Source: Palaemon carinicauda
Taxonomy: Eukaryota; Arthropoda; Malacostraca; Decapoda; Palaemonidae
Assembly (NCBI RefSeq): GCF_036898095.1
Contig: NC_090739.1
Coordinates: 60,557,901-60,621,900, forward strand
Length of the DNA: 64,000 nt
Reading direction: 5' to 3'
The translations under genes and the position numbers were made by a program. Shown here in pieces: positions 42,770 through 54,500 of this stretch. The stretch's first letter is position 1, and the number at the start of each line of letters is the position of its first letter. The notes below the pieces were generated by a model. That model had not been told where the DNA came from and made no database searches. It saw nothing but the letters and a program-made list of their open reading frames with translations.

Positions 42770-43145
42770 GATATAGGTCTATACAGGTAGTCAGTATATT
42801 TGCAGTATAGTAAATACGGCAGATGGATAACTAACGTATAGATTATACTAGTAGTTATTTCCAATATATATTGGGTGTCCCTGTTTAGATATTTGCTGAA
42901 CCCAATTCTATATTGATGGAATAATATTTCATCAATATTCTGATTTGAAATCAGTTTCTATTTACCCTGCAATATTAAATTTCGTAAAGGGCCGGTGGTG
43001 TGACGCCTCTAACCCCTAAAGGGGAGAGCCCTTATCCCTGAGTTTCCCTGTTCTGGAAACTTCCTGATTTAATATTGTAAGGGAGGTTGCAGCGAATAGA
43101 TGGGTTGGGATACACAAATATATGTCTTTTAAATTCTAATCAACA
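42770..43145 (+). repeat. Tandem unit 2 (uninterrupted)
   Basis: Second copy of the ~380-bp unit. It preserves the empty Tigger-2 site (ATTTCATCAATATTCTGATT) and the TAACCCCTAAAGGGGAGAG hairpin also present in unit 1. The stretch 43,300-43,400 may be a third, strongly diverged piece. Confidence 0.85.
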
Positions 43146-43739
43146 TATCTTGGATGCAAGCTTCTGCTGTTACCGCTCCTATTTCGAAAGAATGACATTC
43201 CTTCGATACTCTGATTGTGTATCAATCCTCCTTACCTCACAGCGTTAAGCATAGAAGGGGACAGTGCATGTTCACTTCCTTACACCTAGGTGTTCGAGCC
43301 CCCTTTTCTTCAGGGAATTCCCCGGTTGGAGGAATTTCCTTAAGACTGAGGAGAAGTAACAGCATTGGCTCACAGGGGATACACGGGTATGTGTCTCCCA
43401 CTATCTCTTTTAGCTTTCTGTCCTAAGCTATTTTGTCAAAAGACAATTTTGCAAATTGCTTATCGATGCGATAATCAATTGAATACTCCTTTCTGTTCTC
43501 CCTTCCTTACAGGAGGGACACCAGATGATGCATTGCAGTCTTCTGCAGTTATAAAGATGAGTATTTTCACGGACATAATATATGCAGGTCGAACTGTGGT
43601 TGGTTTCGTTTCGAAAGTTATCTCTTAAATGCGGTTCAACTGCGAACTCGTAAAATGCGAAAACTCTACGGGAATTGGACCGAAAAATTCACTTTCTCAT
43701 TACTAAAAATGCCGATTTAGTGCTCCTTTTAAAGGTTTT

Positions 43740-43880
43740 TAAGGTCTAAACCTCACCCCCCAACCCAGCCTCTCAAGTTGAGGTTGCAGACACTAACGGC
43801 ATTGGTGAGTCTGAGCGGGACTCAAACCCCCGACTAACAAACACCGGGCAGAGACTCCACATTCAAGCCACACCTTGTAG
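43740..43880 (-). repeat. tRNA-derived SINE fragment
   Basis: On the minus strand it reads TCTCTGCCCGGTGTTTGTTA, then GGGTTTGAGTCCCGCTCA (a B-box-like GGTTYGANTCC), then TAGTGTCTGCAACCTCA. I recognise this as a common crustacean SINE from memory. The A box is weak. It is not a functional tRNA. Confidence 0.65.
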
Positions 43881-44799
43881 TGAAATCAACGACAGCAGTC
43901 ATTGTTTCACTGTCACATCTGACTCCGCCGCCAAGAGCCGGCAGTGTGTGCCCTTGGTCACCACCCAGTCAATAGCTGAGTTGGTATACCTTCAATCGAC
44001 AGCCCGCCGATTACCGGCGGTCTGCCGACAGCCCGAGGAGTCTCCTCTGGTTCAGAGATCCGCTGACTATGCGTATAGTTTTCACCACTACCCAGTCACA
44101 TTGAATACTGGCTAGGATGGTGTGACGTCTGTCAGCGACCCGCTGACAGCCGACAAGTCACTGATATGTCGAAGACCTGCTAGCCATATCGGTACTGAAG
44201 TACTGTGCCAGTTAACTTACCCCCAAGCACTAGCCCTGACGGTAACATGCCAGTTGTATAGGGGTATACAATACCCTCTACACCTGCAGTTTAGGACCAT
44301 ATCGCAGACAGAAATCCTTGGTACATAACCATACAATAGAATGGTTTTCCAGTACGTTGTGCTTCTAAGCACAACCCCTTGCTGAGACCTACCTGATTTG
44401 GGGGATCCACTTCCCCCCCCCCTTTTTTCCTTACGCTGATGCTTCATCAGCCTATTGATTCTCATTATTAATTCCCCGGATGTAGGGCGCTACTCTAGCC
44501 TTATGGTCTAGAATCTTCCATCGGCCTCTTCTTGAAAGGGGATGCCCTAGAATCAATAATTAGGAAGACCGCAGCAGTTGGCTTGAAGGATTTACACGTC
44601 TGTGTCTCTCCTCTTTTCCAGCGTACTTATCCTAAGCTTTATACAATAGAAAGGAATCTTCTATTACAGTGAAACACTGAAAAGCTGATATAGGCAAACA
44701 GTCAGGTATGGCCTGAATGGAGAACGGAAGGGTTTCTTAGTTCTCCCTAAGATGTTAAACAGCATCCCACAGTTACAATGACTGTTGTTCCACAGACAG
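43881..44799 (+). other. DIRS-C interior without recognisable gag
   Basis: Where gag would be expected, no domain is visible. There are CCGCCGATTACCGGCGG-like GC-rich words at about 44,005-44,040 and a polyC run at 44,413. The coding may be deleted or decayed beyond recognition. Confidence 0.4.
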
Positions 44800-46480
44800 T
44801 CAGATTTATACACCTTCGGATCAAGCGAAGCAAACAGACGCTTCTGGTAGGAGGAAATTTCCTTCTGGATCGCCGGACCTTCGATCACTGGAGTCCAAGG
44901 CCTGACCAAGATGAGACTGGAATGGAAATGGACATACCTCCACCATCCTTTCCTCAACTGTTCTTATATTCAAATTCCCCCCAGAAGAGTATACCTTAAA
45001 GCTCTAGAGCATACTAGCGGTGAGGAAAGTAGAGTCCATCGATTTCCAATGAAGGCAGTTTAGTATTCATATGAAAGACTCAAGAAATCTCTGAGTCATT
45101 CTTGACTTGGCGCCACGCAACAAGTTCCAATAGAACAGCAAGTTCAGAATGATAATCCTTCTGAACATAAGGACCCTATTCAGTAAGGGGTGTTGACAAT
45201 CTAGCCAGCCCTGGAAGATGTCTATCAGCAACTTCCAGTCAGTCACCCCCTCCCCTCCTACCTAGGATCCAAGTTACAGAAGATAACATATATCCTGGAC
45301 GAGATTCTCGTCGGACTAGTTTCAGTCCTGGGATCCTTACGGAATTAGCAGACACAGTCAAGCGAAACCAAGCCTAGAAAGAGTTCAGGCAACGATGGCC
45401 CTGGACGACAGGCTGGGGTGGGCAGCACCCGAAATTACTGTATGAGCATCCATGGAGATGATCCGGCCCTGGAACATTGAGGATGCAAATAATAGAATCT
45501 CGATTCTATCCAGCTCAGGGGGTTCAATGTTTTAAAAAATCATTGAAACCTGTAGTCACCCTAACGCCCCCTTTTTCCCCTGGGGATGTAAAAGGAGATC
45601 GCAAGGTCTGTCAAGAGACTATGGTAATCAGTCAGGATTCCATAACGCTAACAGGGAGGAGTTTCGAACTCTCTCCTGTTCACGATGATGACAGACCCAG
45701 TGCTACGTGCACAACTATAAGATGCGCTAAGAGGCTTGAGAAGATACGCATCAAACGCTCGAAGAGATCTAATAGGACCAATGATGGTCATTCCCTCTCC
45801 GCTTACCCTACAATGACCAAAGGCCACGGACCCGTAGGCCATTTTAGCCCTGTAATGGGTGGATAAACTCCCTCCACACAGATCGGACCTCCTCAGGTTG
45901 ATCTGGGGCATCGAAGCGATAATGAGGCGTCGAAACTGTCGAGGATAAGGGACGTCTCATTTCATTAGGGAATGCTAGCCATCCCTTCCTTAAGGGAATG
46001 CTGCCTATCAGCAGCTCGTTTATATATGATCCGCAAGGTGACAGCGGATGCTCTTTTCGGGTTCCACCCAATAGAGTTGGAATGGTACACGGACGCAGAC
46101 CCATTCCCTCCCAAAAGGGGACAAGTCCCCGAGCTGCAGATTGTTCTCTTCATCATGAGCGTTATTAAGATACTATCTCGTTATTTAGTTCCATACGAGG
46201 ACCCTCTAATGGAGGTAACAGACATCATGTCTCTACATTAGAAGTGATGGACTTAGAATTCTTATTCAGCCCATCAAAATTTCCTCCAGAAGGCCCTCTA
46301 CATGCTGAGACCCTTCCAAGGAAGAGGGGCTCTATTGGCTCCCAGAAAGCCCAAGAACATCCCGTTCCCTGTAATGAAGGAACTGAAGCTGAGGCTAGTC
46401 CTAGTTATGCACCTAGGATTATCCAGGAGGTTCAGAAGTTTTCTGCCTTCGATTTATCGCAGTACACCTGATCCCTTCAT
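44800..46480 (+). pseudogene. DIRS-C reverse transcriptase / RNase H remnant
   Basis: Pieces align in order with DIRS-B RT: PPPSFPQLF, then DSRNL-stop-VILDLAPRN (45,070-45,110), SKFRMIILLNIRTLFSKG (about 45,140), the post-RT linker (45,400-45,900), and the C-terminal block PELQI then SRYLVPYEDPLMEVTD (46,130-46,230) and ALLAPRKPKN. Many stops and shifts are present and the YLDD region is not recognisable. It supports an old DIRS-B-type insertion. Confidence 0.75.
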
Positions 46481-46529
46481 TTTACGAATTCCTTGCCCTT
46501 AACGGTTAGGAAAAAGACTGGGATCTTAA

Positions 46530-46830
46530 CCCTTTTACCACCGGGCTATTTGGAAATTTCCAACCCTTAACCCCCAAGGGGTTATTTTTATCCCATCACA
46601 TTTTGCAGTATACTTTTTTTAAATTGCTCTAACAGGCTTAATTTTTGTCATAGAGAGGTCAGGTTGGTCTCATTCTCTTGGAAAATGCCTGAATTTTCTC
46701 AAAAAATTATCAAAAATATGAAAAAAAAAATTTTTATAGCATTTTTTTGCAAGAACGTACCGGTACGTCCATGGGGGTAAAGGGATGGCTTTTGTGAAAC
46801 GTACCAGTACGTCCTTTGGGGGTAAAAGGG
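46530..46830. mobile_element. TTAA-type (piggyBac-like) MITE, copy 1
   Basis: A 301-bp element bounded by TTAA on both sides (46,526-46,529 and 46,831-46,834), with ends CCCTTTTACC and GGTAAAAGGG. Near the right end are ACGTACCGGTACGT (a perfect 14-bp palindrome) and a related ACGTACCAGTACGT. It is non-coding and sits between the RT and YR remnants of DIRS-C. Confidence 0.85.
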
Positions 46831-46834
46831 TTAA

Positions 46835-47935
46835 AGGCAAAATAGAATTCCTAGAAGAATACAAGTCTAGTCAACGAGAAGACAATACGAGTTCTTGGGA
46901 AAGTAAATTGTTTTGTAAAGCAAAAGGACCCTAAAACAATCTCATGATCTTCTGCCTGTCCTTCTCTGTCCACCCCTATATTCAGGGTCTGGCGGCCGAC
47001 AGCACGTTGGCCTTTGAGGAAGGAGGCAGTGTAACCTTGAATGCTATGAGAATGCTAGTTCTTCGGCCTTGTCTCCATATAAACCCTTGAGTAAGCACCA
47101 AGGGTATGGCCGACTTTGCGAGAGAGGTCACTTAATGGGATCTTTGGATCCATGGACCAATATCTCTGTGCAAGTCAGCCCCGACTAGACCTCTTCTATA
47201 TGCCCTTTAAATGGATCTAACGATTGGAATCTTTAATAAATTTCCGATAACATATGCAGGCTTAGGCCCGCATCGCCACTAAAGCCCTTCTAATGGTCTT
47301 TGGACAAGGTCCTACATTATGCCTCCCCTGTGAACAATGAGGATTGTTCCCTCAACCATCTAACCTAAAAGGTTATTTTTTTGGTTCGCTATAGCCTCTG
47401 GGACTAGAGTTAGTGAAATAGTGGCCCTATCCGGAGTTGAGGGCCACATTAAGTGGGAGATCTGCATCTCTTTCTGATCTAACCTTTCTCATTAAAGATG
47501 TCCTACCTACTAAGAGGTGGGGCTCCTGGAGAATCTGCCCTCTGAAGGAAGATGTCTCTCTAGGTCTGCTAGAGCGTCTAAGGTCTATCTTCATAGAACT
47601 TCAGACTTCAGGAGAAACAGCTCTTTACAGGAGAAAACTTTGGATCAAACTATCCCTACAACTGAGGGCGAAGCTCACCTACCTTTTTCGCGGAGCGGAT
47701 CCTGACAATACTCCTGCAGATAAAAGATCCGAGGAAAGTTGCTTCATCACTGAGCCTTTCAGTGTGTGGACTTCAGCCTCTTCGTTCACCTACTGATCGG
47801 AGGTTGTCCAATGCGTCTTACAGACACTATACTAAGCAAATCTATGGATTGAAGCATTATGTGGTGGCGGCAGGTGCTATTTGGACCCTGTCGTCTAGCT
47901 CTGCGATGAACAGTAAATTGATTGGGACTATCAAT
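46835..47935 (+). pseudogene. DIRS-C tyrosine recombinase remnant
   Basis: The start (NSxKNTSLVNEKT, FVKQKDPK) parallels the YR core-binding region of DIRS-B. Further on, ASGTRVSEIVALS (about 47,395-47,430) keeps the first catalytic Arg, and SKVYLHRTSDFRRN parallels the DIRS-B block before the His-x-x-Arg motif. The C-terminal end still reads MWWRQV/VVAAGA. Multiple stops and frameshifts are present. Confidence 0.75.
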
Positions 47936-47994
47936 TAAAAGGAGAAGGGGTCAGCAATTTTCGTGTGACCTCCCTTTGAATAAGTGTTGCCAAG

Positions 47995-48915
47995 GTGAGT
48001 GAACTTGCTAAACAGTATGGCCGTAATATGTCGACAATCTCGACAATCCTTAACCAGAAGGAAGCTATTAAAGCAGTGAAACCTTCTAAGGGGATCACCA
48101 TAATTTCAAAATGCCGTAGCCCTATCATAGAAGAGATGGAACGACTTCTGCTAGTGTGGATCAAGGACAGAGAGATCGTTGGCGACACCATCACCAAGAC
48201 CGTCATCTGCGAGAAGACGCATGCCATCTTTACGGACTTGAAGGAGGAGAGCTCTGGGGGTGATGCTGGGGAGAGTTCAACTGAGCCTTCCTCAGACGAT
48301 TTCAAGGCATCTCGTGGCTGGTTCGAGAAATTTAAGAAACGGTCCGGGATTCATTCAGTTGTTCGCCACGGAAAGGCTGCTAGTGCGGACACAAAGGCTG
48401 CAGCTGACTTTGTCAAGAACTTCGAAAGGATCGTGCAGGAAGAAGGCTACGTAGAGCAGCAAGTGTTTAATTGTGATGAAACCGGGCTGTTTTGGAAGAA
48501 GATGCCGAGTCGAACCTACATCACCGCCGAAGAGAAGAAATTGCCTGGGCATAAGCCAATGAAGGATCGGTTGACTCTTGCCCTATGTGCCAACGCTAGC
48601 GGGGACTTTAAAGTCAAGCCCTTACTGGTTTACCATTCTGAGAACCCTAGGGCCTTTAAGGCACACAACGTCGATAAGGACTAGCTTCATTTTTTCTGGC
48701 GATCCAACTCGAAGGCCTGGGTCACTAGGCAATCCTTTGTGCAATGGGTTAACCAAGTTTTCGGCCCTTCTGTAAAGAAGTATCTTCATGAACAGAAATT
48801 GCCTTTAAAGTGCCTACTATGCCTTGACAATGCACCCGCTCACCCCCCCGGACTTGAAGATGATATCTTCGATGAATTTAAGTTCATAAAGGTGCTGTAT
48901 CTTCCAACGAATACC
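47995..48915 (+). pseudogene. Tigger-4 transposase, N-terminal part
   Basis: Begins within the HTH (VSELAKQYGRNMSTISTIL) and continues through ASRGWFEKFKKRSG, VVRHGKAASADTKAAADFV, QQVFNCDETGLFWKKMPSRT (first catalytic Asp) and LLVYHSENPRAFK. A TAG at 48,682-48,684 interrupts (VDKD-stop-LHFFWRSN). It then runs in the same frame through KCLLCLDNAPAH (second catalytic Asp) to the LINE insertion within the NTTSxLQPMDQ motif. No start codon is preserved. Confidence 0.9.
48904..48915 (+). repeat. LINE-B target-site duplication, left copy
   Basis: CCAACGAATACC, repeated at 55,460-55,471 on the other side of LINE-B. Confidence 0.93.
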
Positions 48916-49184
48916 CCTCTTAATGAGAGAATGCCTTGATGAAGTCATTGAGCTTCAGCACGGCATTTCATTCCCGTGCTGAATCTTGGTGACGGGCAAG
49001 AGGGCTCTCGAACTTCGGGAAATTGCTCCCCCAGTTCGAATCTAAATTTCTCTCTTTCATCTTTTTCTTCTGCTTAATATTACTTCAACCTTCTCCTAAT
49101 TTTATCAAATTTCCTTTCTTTCATCTTGCTGTCCTATCTCTATGATTATTATTTTTCTTAGTTATATATATATATGTAGATGTA

Positions 49185-49231
<47 letters not shown>

Positions 49232-49778
49232 TTATTTTATTTGTTCATTTATTTATTTATCTATTTTTTTTCTATTTTATTTAAATGGCGTGGATATTTC
49301 CACATTCGTTATTACTGCCTACTTAGATGAATGGGAGAAGGGATCACGGTTGGGAGGTATTCGCATTCAAAGCTATATATGAGAGTATTGGATGATCTCA
49401 GCCATCCCAAAGATGGTTTGGACCTTTTTGGCGGAACTACTCTCAAGGGTTGGGTCATCGGAATCCAGGGGGATCCAATCCTTGAGGTGGGACTCTTGGC
49501 TTTTGGCCGGAAGCCCATCATTACAGATATGGGGAGGATGATTCCATATTACTTTGGTCTCAGTCCTAACAGGCGGGTTTAGCTTACACCTGTGCCTCAA
49601 TATCTGTTTTGATGCTATCCTTCGGGTAGGGTATGGAGTGGACCATCTGGGAAATATACTCTCATTGTGCCGATAGTGGAGAATGCAAATTTCCTTTCCA
49701 ACGTATGATACTTTCTTATAATTCTCAAGCAGGTACCCCAACAAAACAACAAAAAACCTGAAAATCCCACCCTTAAAT
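48916..49778 (+). promoter_or_regulatory. LINE-B 5-prime leader (internal promoter expected)
   Basis: The first ~225 bp (GAGAATGCCTTGATGAAGTC, GAGGGCTCTCGAACTTCGGG) recur as stand-alone modules at 37,138 and 37,575. A small frame at 49,331-49,582 is of unknown relevance. LINEs of this group have internal promoters; none is proven here. Confidence 0.5.
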
Positions 49779-51593
49779 ATGGACCCTTCAAATACTGACT
49801 CCCCATCCCCTGGATTTGCTGACTCCCCCCCGGCACTGTTGACGACTTCTGCTACTGTAATTAAGGAAAACTCTGTTGACGACCTTCGAACTAAAAAGGG
49901 CCACTCTACTGATGTTAAAAAATCTAGCAATTTGGGTAACACAGGGAAACTACGATTCCTTCATGTTTCCCAAATCCCATTAGAGACAAATTATGATGAT
50001 ATATATAGAGCATTTGAGTGCTATGGATTGATAAAGGAAATAAGGATGCGACTTGGAGATGAAAAATGGGACTCTTGGATATCTTTTGAAAGTCATGATG
50101 AAGCGTTTAATGCCATAAGTAATATTAGTAGTATCAAAATTAACGAATTGAACATCATGGGAGCTCTTTGTGATAAGGTCCCAAAGGAATTGGATGTGTA
50201 CAAACCTGCTGATTGGTTTGAAAAAGATAGAAATGTACCCATGCCTTCACAGAGAAAACCCAAACCACCAATGTGGCTCTTAGCTGAACCTAAAGGGATA
50301 ATAGGGAATTATTTTAAGATATGTAAGTTTATCCAAAAAAAAAGTAGGAACCATAGCACCTGGAGATATATCTCGTTTTGGGAAGAACAGTTATCTCATC
50401 CATGCCAAATCTTCGACTCAGTCTGCAATACTGTCTAACTTACAGACAGGCAGTGATGAAATTACATTGGAAATGAAACCTCATCTAAATTTTAGTTATG
50501 GAAGGGGAGTGGTCTTTAATAATGACTTATACGAATTTACAAAGGAGGAGATACTTTTTGTGTGTCCATTAAATGTATGGAAAGTGCATAAGGTTCCTGG
50601 AACTTCAATGATTATACTTACCTTCCAGGATGCTGATGTACCTTTCCATATTTTTATTGAAAATGAAAGGATTAAAGTTCGGCCTTTCAAACAAAAGCCC
50701 CTGCAATGTTTTAATTGTTTTAAATTTGGACACCCATCCAAAGTTTGCAAAAATGGAAAAATGTGTGGTATTTGCTCCAAAACTTATCATGGAGAATGTA
50801 CACTTGAGGCCAGGTGTTCAAATTGCAATTTGAATCATAAATCAACTGATAGGAGATGCGAACTGTATAAGTTGGAGGAAGCTGCCCTAAACAAATCAAG
50901 TTTAGAACACATAAGTGTGGGACATGCAAAAAGAATGTTGAATAAATCAACCAGCTATGCAAAGGCCTTAAAATCAAAGGTAAATTTACCACAGGAGACA
51001 ACAACCCCACCTAGCACTGCCAGTAATCCTAAGAAAAGAAATACAACCTCTGATAATAAAGTACTGCATGACAAGGTAATCATATTGCCTTCTGAGGCTT
51101 TGCCACAGCGTATTAAAAATGGGTCATTGCCCATTTCTGTACAGCCTTCGTCCCCCATTACCAACAATAGTACTAACCTCTCCCAGGCCATGTCCTTGCC
51201 TGATTTGATGGAGATGCCACCTGACACCAAGTTACCAGGTGCACCTGTATTGGGGAAGGTGCAAAAACCTGGTAGCTCAAAACCTACTAATCGGAAAAGA
51301 GAGAGACCTCCATCTCTCTCGCCCCTTCCATAAGAAATATCAAAATTACGACGTCAAATAAATATGATTTGTCTGTTGATATTTCTGATCTGGAAGTCAA
51401 TTTAAATAAATCGGAAATTCAAGTGGAGGTCCACCAACCTCCTCAACAACAATCAGATCAAAAAGACAAAAAGAAAATCATAAATTCTAAACCCAATCTA
51501 TCAAGACCTTCTTTAATAAAACCACATAAAAATAGTGTTAGATCAAAAACTGCTAATGGGAAGACTCCATCCAAGGGGTCTACCAAATTATAA
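49779..51593 (+). pseudogene. LINE-B ORF1 protein (two frameshifts)
   Basis: Starts ATG at 49,779. An RRM-like segment (RFLHVSQIPLETNYDDIYRA to MGALCDKVP) spans about residues 63-135. The frame slips at an A9 run (50,335-50,343): downstream, the frame starting KVGTIAPGDISRFG continues the protein. Three zinc-knuckle-like Cys groups follow (CFNCFKFGHPSKVC; CGICSKTYHGEC; CSNCNLNH), then HISVGHAKRMLNK. A second shift lies near 51,310-51,330, and the C-terminal tail (DISDLEVNLNKSEIQVEV and on) ends at TAA 51,591-51,593. It would bind LINE RNA. The same zinc-knuckle region of a relative is at 58,470-58,795. Confidence 0.85.
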
Positions 51594-54500
51594 ACCATAG
51601 TTTTTTCCTCCATTTTGCAATGGAATTGTCAGGGTTTAAGGGCCAAATATGAAGAACTTAAGCTCCTTATTCATGAGCATTCCCCCATAATTATTTGTCT
51701 ACAGGAGAGCAAACTTGATCATAATACCCCTTGTCCTCGCGAATACATTAGTTATAGGACACCATATGATCACCAAGTGGGGAGCCATGGCGGAAGTCTC
51801 ATATACGTTCGTCGAGATGTTCCCCAAGTTTCTCTGTCTATTCGTACACCTCTGCAGGCAGTGGTTGTACAGATCGACATAGGGCGAAAATATACAATTT
51901 GTTCTCTGTACTTGCCTCCAAATGATAACATTTTGTATGACAACTTAGTGGAGGTGATTCAACAACTCCCTCAACCTTTTCTTTTACTTGGAGATTTGAA
52001 TGGTAGACATCCTTTGTGGGGTGATGTTTTAGCAAACACGAGGGGAAATATCATATCATCAATTGTGGAAAATGAAGATGTGGGACTCCTTAATACAGGA
52101 GAGCCCACACACTTTCATGTCCAGACAGGTACCTTGTCATGTATTGACCTAGCAATCGTAAGCTCTAATTGCCTAATCGACTTCGATTGGAGAACATTAG
52201 ATGATTGGCATACTAGTGATCACGCACCAATCATTATAAACACCAACAATGGTCCACCTTTACAGGGATCGCCACGATGGAATCTTGACAAGGCGGACTG
52301 GGATAAATTTCGTGAGCTAAGCGAAATTGAGGGGGATGCAGGACAAGTTGAAAATATCGATAATGCCATAGACTTACTGAATGGAACTCTCCATACAGCA
52401 GGAGTCAATTCAATTCCAAAAACAACAGGGTTATTCAAACGACGACCAGTCCCGTGGTGGTCTTCAGAACTAACTGCCCTGCACAGAGCCACAAGAAGAT
52501 CTTTAACACGATTGCGTAGACGCAGAACTGATGAGAATTTAATTATGTACAAGAAATGTAGAGCACAGTTCCGTCGTGCCATGAAAGAAGCAAGGCGCCA
52601 GTCATGGATGTCTTTTGTTTCCTCCATTAACAGTAGAACACCACCATCTTCTGTGTGGAGGAAAGTAAAAAAGATAGCTGGCAAATTCACCCCCAACCCA
52701 CCACCAGTGTTGAAGGTGAATGGCCAGTATGTAACTGAAGAAAAGGAAGTTAGCAATGCCCTGGCTAATCATTTTTCAAATGTATCCAGCAAGCGTGAAG
52801 GAGCCCCTGGTCACCAGTATAGGAGCGCTGAAGAAAAGAAAATTTTAAATTTTGCAACAAGAAGGGAAGAGTCGTATAATTCTCCTTTCACTGAAAGAGA
52901 ATTTGATTCCGCACTTGCTCATTGCAATGATACAGCCCCTGGACCCGATGGAATTCCATATGCAATGATTAAACATGTACATTTTAATACAAAGCTATTT
53001 ATTTTAAGTATTATTAATAGAATATGGCATGATCATAGTTACCCAAGTGTTTGGGAACTAGCCATTATTTTAGCCTTTTTAAAACCCGGTAAAGACAAGT
53101 TTTTAGCAGCAAACTATCGTCCTATTGCATTGACATCTTGTTTATGTAAAATCATGGAGAAGATGGTCAGTGCAAGGCTGATGTGGTACCTTGAAAAGAA
53201 AGGTATTTTATCACCGATTCAATGTGGATTCCGAAAAATGCACTCGACGACTGATGTGTTGATACGACTAGAGTCTTCTATTTGTGAAGCCTTTGCTTCC
53301 AAACAGCACCATGTTACAGTATTTTTTGACCTTGAAAAGGCATATGATACCACATGGAGATATGGTATACTTAAAACCATTCATGAATTGGGATTGAGAG
53401 GAGAGCTGCCACTATTTATTCAGGCATTTCTTTCACATAGAGTTTTTCAAGTGAGAGTTGGGGAAACACTATCTGAGAGTGAGTGCCAGGAAGGAGTTCC
53501 TCAGGGTAGTGTGCTGAGTGTAACCCTTTTTGCACTAGCAATTAATGGGATATCCTCAGCCATTCCCCAGGATGTTCTCTCAACATTATTTGTGGATGAT
53601 CTCTCAATATCATTTGCTGGCACCAGAATGGCAATGGTTGAGAGAAAAATCTAACTCTCTATTGATAAAATTATCCAGTGGGCTGACATGAATGGATTTA
53701 AGTTCTCGACAAGTAAAACTACCGTTGTCCATTTTTGTCGTATCCGGGGAGTACATCCAGACCCGGATATATACATTAAAGGTCAACGGATACCATGTGC
53801 AAGAGAAGCTAAATTTTTAGGTTTGATATTTGATTGTAGGCTGACATGGGTTTCTCACTTAAAAGCATTAAAAGCTGAATGTGTTGAAGCTCTGAATATC
53901 TTAAAAGTATTGTCCCATACATCGTGGGGGGCAGACCGCAATACTATTTTAAAATTATACAAGGCCTTGATTTTTTCCAAAATTAGTTATGGTTGTGAGG
54001 TATATTCTTCAGCCACCCCAAGCCGGTTAAAAATATTAGACTCGATACATCATGCAGGTATTAGATTGTCTACTGGAGCTTTTAAAACCTCGCCTATCCC
54101 AAGTCTCCTTGTTGATGCTGGAGAGTTACCTCTAGACCTTTACCGAATGTCTTCCATTCTTCGGTATCGGTTTAGATTGCAAAGACTCCCTAACTCTCTC
54201 GCCTTTCAGATTGCAAGCCTTGTAAGACACGCATCATACTTTGAGTTGCACCCAAAATCTCCTCAACCTTATGGCTTTCGGGTGAAACGATTATTAAATA
54301 GTCTGGATATAATTAGAAATAAGGTACTTCCATTCAAGGTATCACCAACGCCTCCATGGAAGTTACCAGAGATATCTTTTTGTAAATATTTTATTGGAGA
54401 TAAGAAGAATATGTCAGACCTAGAAGCCAGGTCTCTTTTTAATGAACATGTTAAAGAACATAGAGGATCAACTTTTATCTATACTGATGGCTCCAAATCT

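Larger units (their letters stand above)
38950..47935 (+). mobile_element. Decayed DIRS-like retrotransposon (DIRS-C), relative of DIRS-B
   Basis: The 5-prime end (from GGGCTCAAGCCATGACGTCC) follows the DIRS-B terminal repeat for about 230 bp: CCCAGAGAAT, CACAGAATTCTAACTTATGG and ATCTGCACCCC are shared. RT/RNase H (44,800-46,480) and YR (46,840-47,935) remnants follow in DIRS order. No gag was recognised. The element is interrupted by Tigger-2, a SINE, a TTAA-type MITE and, at its 3-prime end, Tigger-4; no 3-prime terminal repeat was found. It is much older than DIRS-B. Confidence 0.8.

Noticed and set aside
49331..49582. An 83-codon frame in the LINE-B leader as a third LINE gene
   Set aside because: Short and without a domain; could be an upstream ORF but nothing supports it.
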